A stretch of DNA of 64,000 nucleotides from Arthrobacter sp. B3I4 (GCF_030816855.1 NZ_JAUSYK010000001.1:2418001-2482000), one strand, 5' to 3'; positions 53,976-63,876 are shown, counted from the first letter of the stretch. A program made the numbers and translations. Notes: generated by a model from the sequence alone, not told the origin.

Positions 53976-54560
53976 TCAGGACCAGCCGTGCCGGCTGCGC
54001 AACGCCGAGGAGATGGCGCGGAAGCGCCCGGCGTCAAGGATGGCACCTTCCCGCCGCACATCCCGGGGGCTGATCTGCAGGATCCTATCCAGCCGCGCCT
54101 CGCTGGGGCGCCACTGCCGGTCCCAGGGGCCGGTTCCGATATCGACGTAATCGTCGGCGCGCCGCGAGTCGCCGTCGTGGTCCTTGCTGGTCAGCATCAG
54201 GCCCAGCAAGTAACGGCCGTGGCTTCCCACCAGCAGCACCGGGCGGTCCTTGCCGCGGTTGTAGTCCTCTTCGAAGGGCACCCAGGTCCAGACGATTTCG
54301 CCGGGCTCGGGCTGGCCGTTGGCGGCGGGGGAGTACTGCACCTTGGCCTTGCCGCGGAAGTCGCCGGGGTAGGAGCCAGTCAGCCCGCCGGGACCGCGTC
54401 CCGGCCGTGCGGGAGCTTTCCCGCGGGCCCTTTCCGGAGCCCGTCCCGGCGCCGCGCCGGCGGGCGGCCGGGTCGTCGTCGGAGTGCTGCCGCCGAGCCG
54501 GTTGAGGAAGCGCAGGGTGCCGCGGACGGCGTTGCCGAGCGAGCGAAAGTTCAGGGCCAT
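53976..54560 (-). CDS. PemK/MazF-family (type II toxin-like) protein with long N-terminal extension
   Basis: 194 residues, ATG start. The C-terminal 110 residues match the PemK/MazF fold: PGEIVWTWVPFEEDYNRGKD with RPVLLVGSHGRYLLGLMLTS, and the Ser/Arg-bearing segment near the end. The first 80 residues are Pro/Arg/Gly-rich with no known domain. No antitoxin-size gene with an AbrB or RHH domain lies next to it, so it is probably a chromosomal housekeeping member rather than an active TA pair. Its position between rpsT and lepA is conserved in Micrococcaceae as far as I recall, which supports this. Confidence 0.78.
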   Translation of the reverse strand: MALNFRSLGNAVRGTLRFLNRLGGSTPTTTRPPAGAAPGRAPERARGKAPARPGRGPGGLTGSYPGDFRGKAKVQYSPAANGQPEPGEIVWTWVPFEEDYNRGKDRPVLLVGSHGRYLLGLMLTSKDHDGDSRRADDYVDIGTGPWDRQWRPSEARLDRILQISPRDVRREGAILDAGRFRAISSALRSRHGWS

Positions 54561-54703
54561 GGGGAAACCCTACCGGTGACCGTGTGGGAGACTAGAGAAA
54601 CGAGAAATGCGGCCTGCCGCAGCGACGTTGCGCACCGGCCCAGAAGGCCCGTGGACAACCCGCGGAACAAACCCACCAGTATTGCCAACAGTAAGGACCC
54701 TGC

Positions 54704-56557
54704 GTGTCTCCCATGGCCCGCACCGCCCCGGTGCCTGCCGCAACAGATCCGGCCCTCATCCGGAACTTCTGCATCATTGCGCACATTGACCACGGCAAGT
54801 CCACACTGGCCGACCGGATGCTCCAGTTCACCGGGGTCGTCCAGTCCCGCGACATGAAGGCCCAGTACCTGGACCGGATGGACATTGAGCGCGAACGCGG
54901 CATCACCATCAAGTCCCAGGCCGTCCGCATGCCCTGGGAGCTGGAGGGCAGAAGCTACGCCCTGAACATGATTGACACTCCTGGCCACGTCGACTTCACC
55001 TATGAGGTTTCCCGGTCGCTGGCGGCCTGTGAAGGTGCCGTACTGCTGGTGGACGCCGCGCAGGGCATCGAGGCCCAGACTCTCGCCAACCTCTACTTGG
55101 CGATGGAGAACAACCTTACGATCATTCCGGTGCTGAACAAGATCGACCTGCCGGCCGCCCAGCCGGAGAAGTACGCTGAGGAACTGGCCAACCTGATCGG
55201 CGGCGACCCCGATGAGGTGCTGCGGGTCTCCGGCAAGACCGGCGCCGGCGTCGAGGTCCTCTTGGACAAGATCGTCCGCGATTTGCCCGCCCCCGTCGGC
55301 GACCCAGACGCCCCCGCCCGGGCAATGATTTTCGACTCCGTCTATGACACTTACCGCGGCGTCGTCACCTACGTCCGCGTGGTCGACGGCATGCTGCACC
55401 CGCGTGAGCGCATCCAGATGATGTCCACCCGCGCCACCCACGAACTGCTCGAGATCGGCGTCAGCTCCCCGGAGCCCACGCCGTCCAAGGGCCTCGGCGT
55501 CGGCGAGGTCGGTTACCTGATCACCGGTGTGAAGGACGTCCGCCAGTCCAAGGTCGGCGACACCGTCACCAACCTGGCCAAGCCCGCCACCGACTCGCTG
55601 CCCGGGTACGCGGACGCCAAGCCCATGGTCTTCTCCGGCCTGTACCCGCTGGACGGCACCGACTACCCGGTGCTCCGCGACGCACTGGAAAAATTGATGC
55701 TCAACGACGCCGCCCTGGTCTATGAGCCGGAAACCTCCGCCGCGCTGGGCTTCGGCTTCCGCGTCGGCTTCCTCGGACTGCTGCACCTGGAAATCACCCG
55801 GGAGCGGCTGGAACGCGAATACAACCTGGACCTGATCTCCACCGCGCCCAACGTGGAGTACGAAGTGACGCTGGAGGACAAAAAGGTCGTCCACGTCACC
55901 AACCCCAGCGAGTACCCCACCGGCAAGGTCGCAGAGGTGCGCGAACCGATGGTGTCCGCCACCATTCTGGCGCCCAACGAATTCGTCGGCGCCATCATGG
56001 AGCTGTGCCAGAGCCGCCGCGGCGTCATGGGCGGAATGGACTACCTCTCCGAAGACCGCGTGGAAATCCGGTACCGGCTGCCGCTGGCCGAGATCGTCTT
56101 TGACTTCTTCGACATCCTCAAGTCCAGGACCCGCGGCTACGGTTCGCTGGACTGGAAGGCCGACGGCGACCAGGTCGCCGACCTGGTCAAGGTCGACATC
56201 ATGCTCCAGGGCGAACAGGTGGACGCCTTCAGCGCCATCACGCACCGCGACAAGGCCTACGCCTACGGTGTGATGATGACGGGCAAACTGCGCGAGCTTA
56301 TCCCGCGGCAACAGTTCGAGGTGCCCATCCAGGCTGCCATCGGCTCCCGGATCATCGCCCGCGAGAGCATCCGCGCCATCCGCAAGGACGTCCTGGCCAA
56401 GTGCTACGGCGGTGACATCACCCGAAAGCGCAAACTGCTGGAAAAGCAGAAGGAAGGCAAGAAGCGCATGAAGATGGTGGGCCGCGTCGAGGTGCCGCAG
56501 GAGGCGTTCATCGCCGCACTGACCACGGAAGAATCCAAGGACAAGGCCAAGAAGTAA
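54704..56557 (+). CDS. lepA: elongation factor 4 (LepA)
   Basis: 617 residues, GTG 54704 (GTG TCT CCC ATG; ATG 54713 also possible) after AAGGA. Ribosomal GTPase that back-translocates or assists assembly and initiation. G1 is [15 protein letters not shown]2 [13 protein letters not shown]3 [12 protein letters not shown] and G4 NKIDLP. The unique C-terminal domain shows [20 protein letters not shown] and [20 protein letters not shown]. Length and domain order are standard. hemW starts two bases after its stop. Confidence 0.97.
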   Translation: MSPMARTAPVPAATDPALIRNFCIIAHIDHGKSTLADRMLQFTGVVQSRDMKAQYLDRMDIERERGITIKSQAVRMPWELEGRSYALNMIDTPGHVDFTYEVSRSLAACEGAVLLVDAAQGIEAQTLANLYLAMENNLTIIPVLNKIDLPAAQPEKYAEELANLIGGDPDEVLRVSGKTGAGVEVLLDKIVRDLPAPVGDPDAPARAMIFDSVYDTYRGVVTYVRVVDGMLHPRERIQMMSTRATHELLEIGVSSPEPTPSKGLGVGEVGYLITGVKDVRQSKVGDTVTNLAKPATDSLPGYADAKPMVFSGLYPLDGTDYPVLRDALEKLMLNDAALVYEPETSAALGFGFRVGFLGLLHLEITRERLEREYNLDLISTAPNVEYEVTLEDKKVVHVTNPSEYPTGKVAEVREPMVSATILAPNEFVGAIMELCQSRRGVMGGMDYLSEDRVEIRYRLPLAEIVFDFFDILKSRTRGYGSLDWKADGDQVADLVKVDIMLQGEQVDAFSAITHRDKAYAYGVMMTGKLRELIPRQQFEVPIQAAIGSRIIARESIRAIRKDVLAKCYGGDITRKRKLLEKQKEGKKRMKMVGRVEVPQEAFIAALTTEESKDKAKK

Positions 56558-56559
56558 CC

Positions 56560-57798
56560 ATGCCAAGCGCACTACCCCTCGGCGACCCCGCGCCGTCGGA
56601 CGGGCTGCTGCCCGCCCAGGCGCTGGAGGGCGCCGGGGGCCGGGCCTTCGGGCTCTACGTTCACATCCCCTTCTGCGCGGTGCGCTGCGGCTACTGCGAC
56701 TTCAACACCTACACCGCCACGGAACTCGGCGGCGGGGCGTCCCAGGATGCCTACGCCGACACCGCCGTCGCGGAGGTCGAGTTCGCGGCCCGCGCCCTCG
56801 CCGCCTCCAGGCTGCCGCAGCGTCCGCTGAGCACCGTCTTCTTCGGCGGCGGCACCCCCACCCTCCTTCCGGCGGAAGACCTGGCCCGCATCCTGCGCGC
56901 CGCCGTCGACACCTGGGGCCTTGCACCGGGTGCCGAAGTGACCACCGAGGCGAACCCGGACTCGGTGACCCGCGAGTCCCTGCAGCTGCTGGCCGACACC
57001 GGCTTCACCCGGGTGTCCTTCGGGATGCAGTCCGCCGTGCCGCACGTCCTGAAGGTCCTGGACCGGACCCACACGCCCAGCCGGGTGCCCTTGGTGGTCG
57101 AATGGGCCCGGGAGGTCGGGCTGGCCGTCAGCCTCGACCTGATCTACGGCACGCCCGGCGAGTCCCTGGCGGACTGGCGCCACTCGCTGGAGACGGCCCT
57201 GTCCTACCGCCCGGACCACATCAGCGCCTACGCCCTGATCGTCGAGGAGGGCACCAAGCTCGCCGCGCAGATCCGCCGCGGCGAGGTCCCGGGGATCGAC
57301 GACGACGACCACGCGGCCAAGTACGAATTGGCCGACGAACTCATCTCCGCCGCCGGACTGGGCTGGTACGAGGTCAGCAACTGGGCCCGCACCCCGGCGC
57401 AGGCCTGCCGGCACAATCTTGCCTATTGGCGGGGTGACGACTGGTGGGGCGTCGGCCCCGGCGCGCACTCACACATGGGCGGGGTGCGGTGGTGGAACGT
57501 CAAGCATCCCACCGCCTACGCCAGCCGGCTGCAGGCGGGCGTGTCACCCGCCGCAGGCCGGGAAACGCTCGACGCCGGGACCCGGAACATGGAGCGCATC
57601 ATGCTGGAGGCACGGCTGGTCACGGGACTGGACATCCCGGCCCTCGGCGGGCTGGGGGATGCCGGACGGCACGCCGTCGCCGGTCTGATTGCCGATGGCC
57701 TGGTGGATCCGGGCGAAGCGTTCAAGGGCCGGCTCGTGCTCACCCTCAAGGGCAGGCTGCTCGCCGACGCCGTGGTCCGCCGGATCCTGCCGGACTAG
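56560..57798 (+). CDS. hemW: radical SAM heme chaperone HemW
   Basis: 412 residues, ATG start two bases after lepA. It carries the radical SAM cluster motif in HIPFCAVRCGYCDFNTY (CxxxCxxC), the SAM-binding FFGGGTPTLL and EANPDSVTRESL. The C-terminal HemW extension with WARTPAQACRHNLAYWRGDD is present. Family members of this type lack the residue that marks HemN (oxygen-independent coproporphyrinogen oxidase), and HemW proteins insert heme into respiratory proteins. lepA-hemW pairing is widespread in Gram-positive bacteria. Confidence 0.93.
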   Translation: MPSALPLGDPAPSDGLLPAQALEGAGGRAFGLYVHIPFCAVRCGYCDFNTYTATELGGGASQDAYADTAVAEVEFAARALAASRLPQRPLSTVFFGGGTPTLLPAEDLARILRAAVDTWGLAPGAEVTTEANPDSVTRESLQLLADTGFTRVSFGMQSAVPHVLKVLDRTHTPSRVPLVVEWAREVGLAVSLDLIYGTPGESLADWRHSLETALSYRPDHISAYALIVEEGTKLAAQIRRGEVPGIDDDDHAAKYELADELISAAGLGWYEVSNWARTPAQACRHNLAYWRGDDWWGVGPGAHSHMGGVRWWNVKHPTAYASRLQAGVSPAAGRETLDAGTRNMERIMLEARLVTGLDIPALGGLGDAGRHAVAGLIADGLVDPGEAFKGRLVLTLKGRLLADAVVRRILPD

Positions 57799-57878
57799 GT
57801 CCGTTCGGGCGGGCCGGACGTGCCCGTTCGGGCGGGCCGGAAGTGTCCGTTCGCGCGGGCCGGAAGTGTCCGCTCGCG
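57799..57878. repeat. 23-bp tandem repeat between hemW and the DUF4870 gene
   Basis: CCGTTCGGGCGGGCCGGA-type units start at 57801, 57824, 57847 and 57870 (the last partial), filling the gap between the convergent gene ends. Units differ at one or two positions. Confidence 0.85.
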
Positions 57879-58298
57879 CTACTTGATCCAGCGCAGGTTG
57901 AACTCGTAGCGGTGCGGCTGGCCGCGGTTGACGTGGATGCCGGCCGCCACGGAAAAGCATGCCAGGGCTATCCAGATGATGGTGGCGAGCACGGCGAAGA
58001 GGTTGCCCACCACCGGAACGAACACCAGCAGGTTGGCGACCACCGCGGCGATCGTGGGCGGCAGCGTGAAGTTCAGGGCTTCCTTCGACTCCTGGGCTGT
58101 GAACGGGCCGCGGTCCTTGAAGATCAAGTAGATCAGCAGCGCTGGGACGCAGCCGAGGATGCCGCCAAAGTGCGCCAGGGTAGCCCACTGGCGGTCTTCG
58201 CTGGCGGTCAGCGGCAGTGCATTCGCGGGGACGCCATGGTACGGCGACTGGCCGTGGCCGGCCTGGTGGTCCGTGTGTTCGCGAGCGTCTTCTGCCAC
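57879..58298 (-). CDS. DUF4870 domain-containing membrane protein
   Basis: 139 residues from GTG 58298 (VAEDAREHTDHQAGHG). After a polar N terminus, the DUF4870/Tic20-like domain shows three hydrophobic segments: HFGGILGCVPALLIYLIF, NFTLPPTIAAVVANLLVFVP and VLATIIWIALACFSVAAGIH. The motif SEDRQWATLAHFGG and the DRGPFTAQESKEALNF loop are typical of the family. It is an integral membrane protein of unknown function. It converges on hemW across a short 23-bp repeat. Confidence 0.85.
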   Translation of the reverse strand: MAEDAREHTDHQAGHGQSPYHGVPANALPLTASEDRQWATLAHFGGILGCVPALLIYLIFKDRGPFTAQESKEALNFTLPPTIAAVVANLLVFVPVVGNLFAVLATIIWIALACFSVAAGIHVNRGQPHRYEFNLRWIK

Positions 58299-58420
58299 GT
58301 GTCGTCCTTTGGATTGCGGTGATGCGTTGGTACCCGTACGAGCCGCGGCCGCGACATAGTGCAGCGGCCGCCGCTCCAAGAATACTTGGTCAGGCGGCGG
58401 ATTGGAGCACGGGGCGCCGG

Positions 58421-59269
58421 TTAGGGCGCCGTCAGGAAGTCGATGACCTCTTCCACCCGGCCCAGCAGGGACGGTTCGAGGTCCGCGTAGCTGCGGACTG
58501 CGCCGAGCAGCTTCTGCCAGCCCAGACCGATGTCTTCCTTGGTGCTGTGCGGCCAGCCAAAGGCGGTAAGGATGCCGGTCTTCCAGTCCACCCCGCGCGG
58601 AATCACGGGCCACCCTTCGATGCCCAGCACTGCCGGCCGGATGGCCTGCCAGACATCCACGTACGGATGCCCGACGATCAGCACGTTGCCCCTGGCGCCG
58701 GGTGAGGCCATGACGGCGTCGGCGATCCGGGACTCCTTGGAGTCCGGCACGAGGTGGTCCACCAGCACGCCCAGCCGGCGGCCCGGACCGGGTCCGAACT
58801 CCTTCACCGCCGCGGCAAGGTCGTCAATGCCGTGCAGCGGCTCGACGACGATTCCCTCCACCCGGAGGTCGTCGCCCCAGACCTTTTCGACGAGTTCGGC
58901 GTCATGCTTGCCTTCCACCCAGATCCGGCTCGCCTTGGCAACCTGGGCTCGCTGCCCCGCAACGCGGACGGAGCCGGAGGCGGTGCGCGCACCGGCGGAT
59001 CCGGCGGGAGCGCGCGGGGCGGGCGGCATCAGCCGGATCGGACGGCCTTCCAGCAGGAAACCGAAACCCAGCCGGAAGGACCGGGACTTGCCGCGCCGGT
59101 CCTCGAGCGCCACGAGATGCATGCCGCCGGACTTCTCCACCCGTGTCACCGCGCCGACCCAGCCGGACTGCACATCCTCCAGCACCATCCCGCGTTCCAC
59201 CGGGATCTCGGGCAGCTGGGCCTTGGCGGGGGCGGAGAGCTCCTGCGGGCCCCAATTCTGGTACGACAT
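58421..59269 (-). CDS. DUF3097 family protein
   Basis: 282 residues, ATG start (MSYQNWGPQELSAPAKAQLP). DUF3097 proteins are found across actinobacteria and have no assigned function. Conserved stretches here are ASRIWVEGKHDAELVEKVWG, GIVVEPLHGIDDLAAAVKEF and LGVLVDHLVPDSKESRIADA. The Glu and Asp residues in the EGKHDAEL and VDHLVPDSKE strands recall a Toprim-like fold, which is inference. It diverges from hrcA. Confidence 0.85.
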   Translation of the reverse strand: MSYQNWGPQELSAPAKAQLPEIPVERGMVLEDVQSGWVGAVTRVEKSGGMHLVALEDRRGKSRSFRLGFGFLLEGRPIRLMPPAPRAPAGSAGARTASGSVRVAGQRAQVAKASRIWVEGKHDAELVEKVWGDDLRVEGIVVEPLHGIDDLAAAVKEFGPGPGRRLGVLVDHLVPDSKESRIADAVMASPGARGNVLIVGHPYVDVWQAIRPAVLGIEGWPVIPRGVDWKTGILTAFGWPHSTKEDIGLGWQKLLGAVRSYADLEPSLLGRVEEVIDFLTAP

Positions 59270-59400
59270 CGGCTACACACTGCTTTGCACTGGGAAATTT
59301 TTGAAAGAACCGAACACTGCTGGACCGCGCGTGTGCCCGGAAACACTCATCCCGGCGGTCACGCCAGCAGCGAATCCAATGCTAACAACGGCGCGACTCA

Positions 59401-59406
59401 TATTAG
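59401..59406 (+). promoter_or_regulatory. candidate -10 box of the hrcA promoter
   Basis: TATTAG, in CATATTAGACTTG, lies directly before the CIRCE element, so HrcA bound there would cover the start point. TAGACT at 59404 is an alternative. No clear -35 is seen. Confidence 0.45.
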
Positions 59407-59411
59407 ACTTG

Positions 59412-59438
59412 TTAGCACTGAGGCATGCCGAGTGCTAA
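59412..59438. promoter_or_regulatory. CIRCE operator (HrcA binding site)
   Basis: TTAGCACTG, a 9-base spacer, then GAGTGCTAA. This is the CIRCE consensus (TTAGCACTC-N9-GAGTGCTAA) with one mismatch at the inner base of the left arm. It sits 67 bases before the hrcA GTG, so hrcA-dnaJ is autoregulated by heat-shock repression. Confidence 0.93.
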
Positions 59439-59505
59439 CAGCCGGGTACTTTTGCGCCCGGCCGAAAGCCCGGTGGACCGGTTACGGCTCGATTGGAGGT
59501 GCGGC

Positions 59506-60519
59506 GTGAGCGAACCACGCAAACTCGAAGTGCTGCGCGCCATCGTGGAAGACTACGTGCACTCCCGGGAACCCGTGGGCTCCAAGGCCCTGGTGGAGCG
59601 GCACCACCTTGGCGTTTCCAGCGCCACGATCCGCAATGATATGGCCGCCCTGGAAGACGAGGGCCTGATTACGGCGCCGCACACCAGCGCCGGCCGGATT
59701 CCGACCGACAAGGGCTACCGCCTCTTCGTGGACCAGATTTCGGCCGTCAAGCCGCTCTCCCCGGCCGAGCGCCGGGCGATCCAGGCGCTGCTGGAGGGGT
59801 CCGATGACCTCGACGACGCGCTGGACCGGACGGTACGGCTGCTCTCGCAACTGACCAACCAGGTCGCCGTGGTGCAGTACCCGCTGCTGAGCCGGGCCCG
59901 GGTCCGGCACATCGAGTTCGTGCTGCTGGCCCCCCGCAAGGTGCTCACCGTGCTGATTGCAGACACCGGCAAGGTGGAGCAGCGGGTGATCGACGTCGGC
60001 CAGGACTTCGGCGACGACGCTCTCGCGGAGCTTCGGACCCTGTTCCTGGCCAGGCTTTCGGGTACCCCGCTGAACCTGCTGCCGCAGTCGTTGCAGGGCG
60101 TGGTGGACAGCTGCCCGGCGGCGCGCCGCGGCGCCGCCCAGGCGCTGGCGCGGGGACTGGAGTCCCTTGCCGCCAGCAGCCGGGAAGAGCGGATGGTCAT
60201 GGCCGGGACCGCGAACCTCGCTCGTTCCAACGTGGACTTCCCGCTCAGCATCGGCCCGGTGCTGGAGGCTCTCGAAGAGCAGGTGGTGATGCTCCGCCTG
60301 CTCAGCGACATGGCGGAGGACCCCCGCGGGGTGACCGTGAGCATCGGCCGGGAAAACCCCTACGACGGGCTATCCGAAGCGTCCGTCGTGGCCACCGGTT
60401 ACGGCCCGGACGCTACCGCCAAGGTGGGGGTGCTCGGGCCGACCCGGATGGACTATCCCACCACCATGGCGGCCGTCCGCGCGGTGGCCCGTTACCTCTC
60501 GAGGATTCTCGGCCCCTAA
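59506..60519 (+). CDS. hrcA: heat-inducible transcription repressor HrcA
   Basis: 337 residues from GTG 59506, with GGAGG six bases upstream; the in-frame ATG at 59425 lies inside the CIRCE operator. HrcA represses chaperone genes and depends on GroEL for activity. The winged HTH covers residues 1-75 ([37 protein letters not shown]), followed by the GAF-like dimer domain and the C-terminal GENPYDGL-like segment [17 protein letters not shown]. It precedes dnaJ by 80 bases; grpE and dnaK are elsewhere. Confidence 0.95.
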   Translation: MSEPRKLEVLRAIVEDYVHSREPVGSKALVERHHLGVSSATIRNDMAALEDEGLITAPHTSAGRIPTDKGYRLFVDQISAVKPLSPAERRAIQALLEGSDDLDDALDRTVRLLSQLTNQVAVVQYPLLSRARVRHIEFVLLAPRKVLTVLIADTGKVEQRVIDVGQDFGDDALAELRTLFLARLSGTPLNLLPQSLQGVVDSCPAARRGAAQALARGLESLAASSREERMVMAGTANLARSNVDFPLSIGPVLEALEEQVVMLRLLSDMAEDPRGVTVSIGRENPYDGLSEASVVATGYGPDATAKVGVLGPTRMDYPTTMAAVRAVARYLSRILGP

Positions 60520-60599
60520 GGGCACGAATCCGGCGACAGCCGTTTTACCGACACAGGTTTGCCCGTCACAGGCAGTACAACCAGGAAGAGATACACACT

Positions 60600-61727
60600 T
60601 TGAGCAGCCACTATGACGTTCTTGGAGTTTCCCGCGAAGCGACCGGGGAAGAAATCAAGAAGGCTTACCGCAAACTGGCGCGGACCCTGCACCCGGACGT
60701 CAACCCGGGTCCCGATGCGTCCGAGCGCTTCAAGGCCGTCACGCACGCCTACGAGGTGCTGTCCGACCCGCAGAAGCGCAGGGTCTACGACACCACCGGC
60801 AACGAGAACGGCAACGACAACGGCTTCGGCGGCGGATACGCCGGCCAGGGCTTCGCCTTCCAGGACATCTTTGAAACGTTCTTCGGCGGTGCCGGGGGCC
60901 AGGGCGGACCCGCGTCCCGGGTCCGGCGCGGCCAGGACGCGCTGATCAGTGTCCGGATCGAACTGCGCGACGCCGTCTTCGGCGTGAACAAGAAGCTCGA
61001 AGTGGACACCGCTGTCACCTGCCCCACCTGTGAGGGCTCCTGCTGCCGCGAGGGCAGCCACCCCGAGCGCTGCGATATCTGCGGCGGCAGCGGCCAGGTC
61101 CAGCGCGCGGTGCGCTCCATCCTCGGCCAGGTTATGACCAGCGCGCCCTGCGGCAGCTGCGAGGGATTCGGCACCGTGATCAAGGATCCGTGCAACGAGT
61201 GCGCCGGGCAGGGCCGGATCCGCAGCCGCCGTTCGCTCACCGTGAAGGTCCCCGCCGGCGTCGCCACCGGCACCCGGATCCAGCTCTCCGGCCAGGGCGA
61301 GGCCGGCCCCGCCGGCGGCCCCTCCGGTGACCTCTACGTGGAAATCCGGGTCAACAACGACCCGACCTACGTCCGCGAGGGCGACGACCTGCACGCGAGC
61401 CTCAACATCCCCATGACCGCAGCGGCGCTGGGCACCGAACTGACCCTGGACACCTTCGACGGCGAGCAGGAAATCGGTGTCAAAGCCGGTACCCAGTCCG
61501 GTGAAATCATCACGTTGCGCGGCCTAGGCGTGACGCACCTGCGCGGCTACGGCCGCGGCGACCTCAAGGTCCATCTGCAGGTGGACACCCCCGCCAAGCT
61601 CGACTCGGCGCAGGAGGATCTGTTGCGGCAGCTCGCCAAACTCCGCGGCGAGCAGTTCACCGAGGGCAAGCTGGCCGCCAGCGGCGGTGTCTTCGCCAAG
61701 CTCCGGGACCGTCTCGGTAACCTGTAG
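60600..61727 (+). CDS. dnaJ: molecular chaperone DnaJ (DnaJ2-type)
   Basis: 375 residues from TTG 60600, after AGGAAGAG. Co-chaperone that stimulates DnaK. The J domain has LHPDVNPGP (HPD), then a Gly/Phe-rich region, and the zinc centre has four CxxCxGxx units: CPTCEGSC, CDICGGSG, CGSCEGFG and CNECAGQG. In the first unit the usual Gly is replaced (SCCREG), which is common in this group. It is the second gene of the HrcA regulon and is followed by rsmE after two bases. Confidence 0.95.
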   Translation: MSSHYDVLGVSREATGEEIKKAYRKLARTLHPDVNPGPDASERFKAVTHAYEVLSDPQKRRVYDTTGNENGNDNGFGGGYAGQGFAFQDIFETFFGGAGGQGGPASRVRRGQDALISVRIELRDAVFGVNKKLEVDTAVTCPTCEGSCCREGSHPERCDICGGSGQVQRAVRSILGQVMTSAPCGSCEGFGTVIKDPCNECAGQGRIRSRRSLTVKVPAGVATGTRIQLSGQGEAGPAGGPSGDLYVEIRVNNDPTYVREGDDLHASLNIPMTAAALGTELTLDTFDGEQEIGVKAGTQSGEIITLRGLGVTHLRGYGRGDLKVHLQVDTPAKLDSAQEDLLRQLAKLRGEQFTEGKLAASGGVFAKLRDRLGNL

Positions 61728-61729
61728 CG

Positions 61730-62497
61730 GTGAGCAACCCGGTCTTCTTCACCGCCGCGGGATCCCTGGATGAGCAGGTCCCCGGTTCCAGCTTCGTGCT
61801 CGACGGCGCCGAGGCCCGCCACGCTGTCACGGTCAAGCGCCTGGCCGTGGGGGAGCCGGTCGACATCGCCGACGGCGCTGGCCGGCGGATCACCGGAACC
61901 GTCACCGCCGTCGCGCCCGCGGAACTGACAGTGGAGTGCGCCGAAGTAAGCACGGAGGCCCGGCCCGAGATCCGGCTGGTCCTCGTGCAGGCCCTGGCCA
62001 AGGGCGACCGCGATGAACTGGCCGCCGAAACCGCCACCGAACTGGGGATTGATGCCGTCGTGCCGTGGCAGGCGGAACGCTCGATCGTCCGGTGGAAGCC
62101 GGAGCGCGCGGCCAAGGCGCACGCCAAGTGGCAGTCCGTGGTGACTGCAGCCGCGAAACAGGCGCGGCGCGCGTGGATCCCCGAGGTCCGGGCCGCCGTC
62201 GACGGCGGGTCCCTCCGGGCGGCCGTGGCGGCCGCGGACCTGGCGGTGATCCTGCACGAGGACGCGGTGCGGCCGTTGCGGCAGGTGCTGGAAGCCTGGC
62301 AGCGGGACGCCGGCGGCGGGGGGCCCCGTGAAGTGCTCCTGATTGTTGGACCGGAAGGCGGAATCAGCCCCCGCGAGGTCACCCGGCTGTGCGACGCCGG
62401 CGCGGTCACCGCTCTGCTGGGCCACCATGTGCTCCGGTCATCGACGGCGGGGCCCGCTGCCACCGTCCTGGCCAGCGATATTCTGGGCCGCTGGTAG
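61730..62497 (+). CDS. rsmE: 16S rRNA (uracil-1498-N3)-methyltransferase
   Basis: 255 residues, GTG start two bases after dnaJ. SPOUT-class enzyme that methylates U1498 of 16S rRNA with SAM. An N-terminal PUA-like domain (EARHAVTVKRLAVGEPVDIA) precedes the knotted domain with LLIVGPEGGISPREVTRLCD and LGHHVLRSSTAGPAA, where the SAM-binding knot forms. Length is normal for the family. It converges on the lipoprotein gene, 57 bases away. Confidence 0.95.
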   Translation: MSNPVFFTAAGSLDEQVPGSSFVLDGAEARHAVTVKRLAVGEPVDIADGAGRRITGTVTAVAPAELTVECAEVSTEARPEIRLVLVQALAKGDRDELAAETATELGIDAVVPWQAERSIVRWKPERAAKAHAKWQSVVTAAAKQARRAWIPEVRAAVDGGSLRAAVAAADLAVILHEDAVRPLRQVLEAWQRDAGGGGPREVLLIVGPEGGISPREVTRLCDAGAVTALLGHHVLRSSTAGPAATVLASDILGRW

Positions 62498-62554
62498 GCC
62501 CGCTTCAGTCGATGTTCGTCGCGGCCGCGGGCCGTGGCTCGGTGTTGACGGTGC

Positions 62555-63451
62555 CTACTTGACCGTGAACCCGCGGGTGTCGACGTACAGGTCCTGCACT
62601 TTGCCTTCGGGGTCCAGCTGGGAAACCCGCACTTCGTAATTGCCGCGGCCGAGGTTCAGCGAGAAGTTGAACAGGCCGGGCTGGGCAGCGTCGGCACCAG
62701 CAGTGACGTTGCCGGTCAGGTAGGGCGTCCGGGCGGCACCGTCCGCGCGAAGGATCTCCCAGCGCAGTTTCCCGCCCGGGACCGTGCTGCGGCCCGAGAT
62801 CTTGACCGTTCCCTCGGTCAGGCCGGTGCCCTCCTGCGGATCGATGATCCACACGGGCGCCACCATCCCGGCGCTGCGCGAGGTCGGGGAGCCGAGCCGC
62901 ACCCGGTTGAACGCGACGTAGTCGGTGTGGCCGTCCACGAGGATGACCACCTGGATCTGCTGCCCGGTATCAGTCAGGCCGGCACTGGCGCCGGCCGCGG
63001 TGGCGGTGTAGACCAGCTGCTGGATGGCGCGTTCGGCCATGTCCGCATCAACGTTGCTGTTGAAGGCGTCCGCGGAGACGTCCACGGTGATCACGTTCTT
63101 GCCGGAAATCGAAGTCGCCAGCTTCCTCGGGTTCTGCCAGGGGGTGAAGAAATCCGGGTCCAGCGGCTTTTCCGACATCATCACCCGCAGGGCCCGGGTA
63201 ATCGGATTGTCCTGTTCGTTCACGTCGCGGAACTCGCGGTAGAGGAAAACGTTGTTGTTGTTGCTGCGCCCGATCCAGTAGACGGGGGCTTTGTTGGCCG
63301 CCTGCGCGGACTCCAGCGGCGCGCTGGTGGTGGCCGTGCCTGCCGCCGGCCCCGGGACTGTCTGCGTCGGGGTGCCGGCGTCGGTGATCCCGGGCTGCGG
63401 TGTGGCGACGCAGCCGGAGAGCGCAATGGCCGCGGGCAGCACCATGAGCAA
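62555..63451 (-). CDS. GerMN / Gmad2-domain lipoprotein
   Basis: 298 residues from TTG 63451; no ATG or GTG is available nearby upstream, where the frame reads RRAARRTRRGL, and a CTG one codon earlier could also serve. The signal peptide ends in a lipobox (IALSGC), so the mature protein is lipid-anchored outside the membrane. A Thr/Pro/Ala linker is followed by a GerMN domain (about 55-180, VYWIGRSNNNNVFLYREFRD) and a Gmad2 immunoglobulin-like domain (about 200-298). Such proteins accompany sporulation genes in Firmicutes; here the role is unknown and probably envelope-related. Confidence 0.85.
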   Translation of the reverse strand: MLMVLPAAIALSGCVATPQPGITDAGTPTQTVPGPAAGTATTSAPLESAQAANKAPVYWIGRSNNNNVFLYREFRDVNEQDNPITRALRVMMSEKPLDPDFFTPWQNPRKLATSISGKNVITVDVSADAFNSNVDADMAERAIQQLVYTATAAGASAGLTDTGQQIQVVILVDGHTDYVAFNRVRLGSPTSRSAGMVAPVWIIDPQEGTGLTEGTVKISGRSTVPGGKLRWEILRADGAARTPYLTGNVTAGADAAQPGLFNFSLNLGRGNYEVRVSQLDPEGKVQDLYVDTRGFTVK

Positions 63452-63876
63452 CAGGCCGCGGCGGGTACGCCGGGCTGCTCTCCTGATTACTCTGCGGTGC
63501 GTGATTGCCGCTGTCCCTTCGCTGGCTCCGGTGTGACTGGTTTTTTGGCCCGCCCCGACCGGCGTCGACTGGGCGGACCGTGAGCGCGCGCGGGTGGCGG
63601 CGCACGGTCCAATCCAGCATTACACGAGGCGCTGCCGCTGCGGGCAGGGTTTGGCGGGCGCCGCCGAACTGCAACGGGAACGATATGAGGACGATATGAA
63701 GTTGATACCTAAGGCCGGATCCAACCAGCCGCCCGCGCGGGCGTGCGGCGCCGCTGGCGTAAGATAGAAGGAACCGCCGGAGCCCGGCGCGGACGGCCAA
63801 GGGCCGTCGGCGAAGCGTCCGCGGCGGGGCGACCATTTCCAAACTGGAGGGGACCAGAGGCCTACGGGCCAACACC
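63452..63876. other. intergenic region before the phoH-like gene
   Basis: 425 bases between divergent genes. No gene is seen. It contains TTTTTTGG near 63541, GAACGATATGAGGACGATATG (a 12-base imperfect duplication, about 63678-63698), a -10-like TAAGAT at 63761-63766, and a 7-bp hairpin GACGGCC/GGCCGTC at 63792-63808 that competes with a wider CGCGGAC/GTCCGCG pairing. These probably belong to the promoter and leader of the downstream gene. Confidence 0.5.

Noticed and set aside
53976..54560. Active toxin-antitoxin module
   Set aside because: Only a toxin-like domain is present; the neighbours are rpsT and lepA, with no antitoxin-sized partner.
54551..56572. 673-residue minus-strand ORF opposite lepA
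   Set aside because: Shadow of lepA with His/Asp/Gly-rich composition typical of antisense frames in GC-rich genes.
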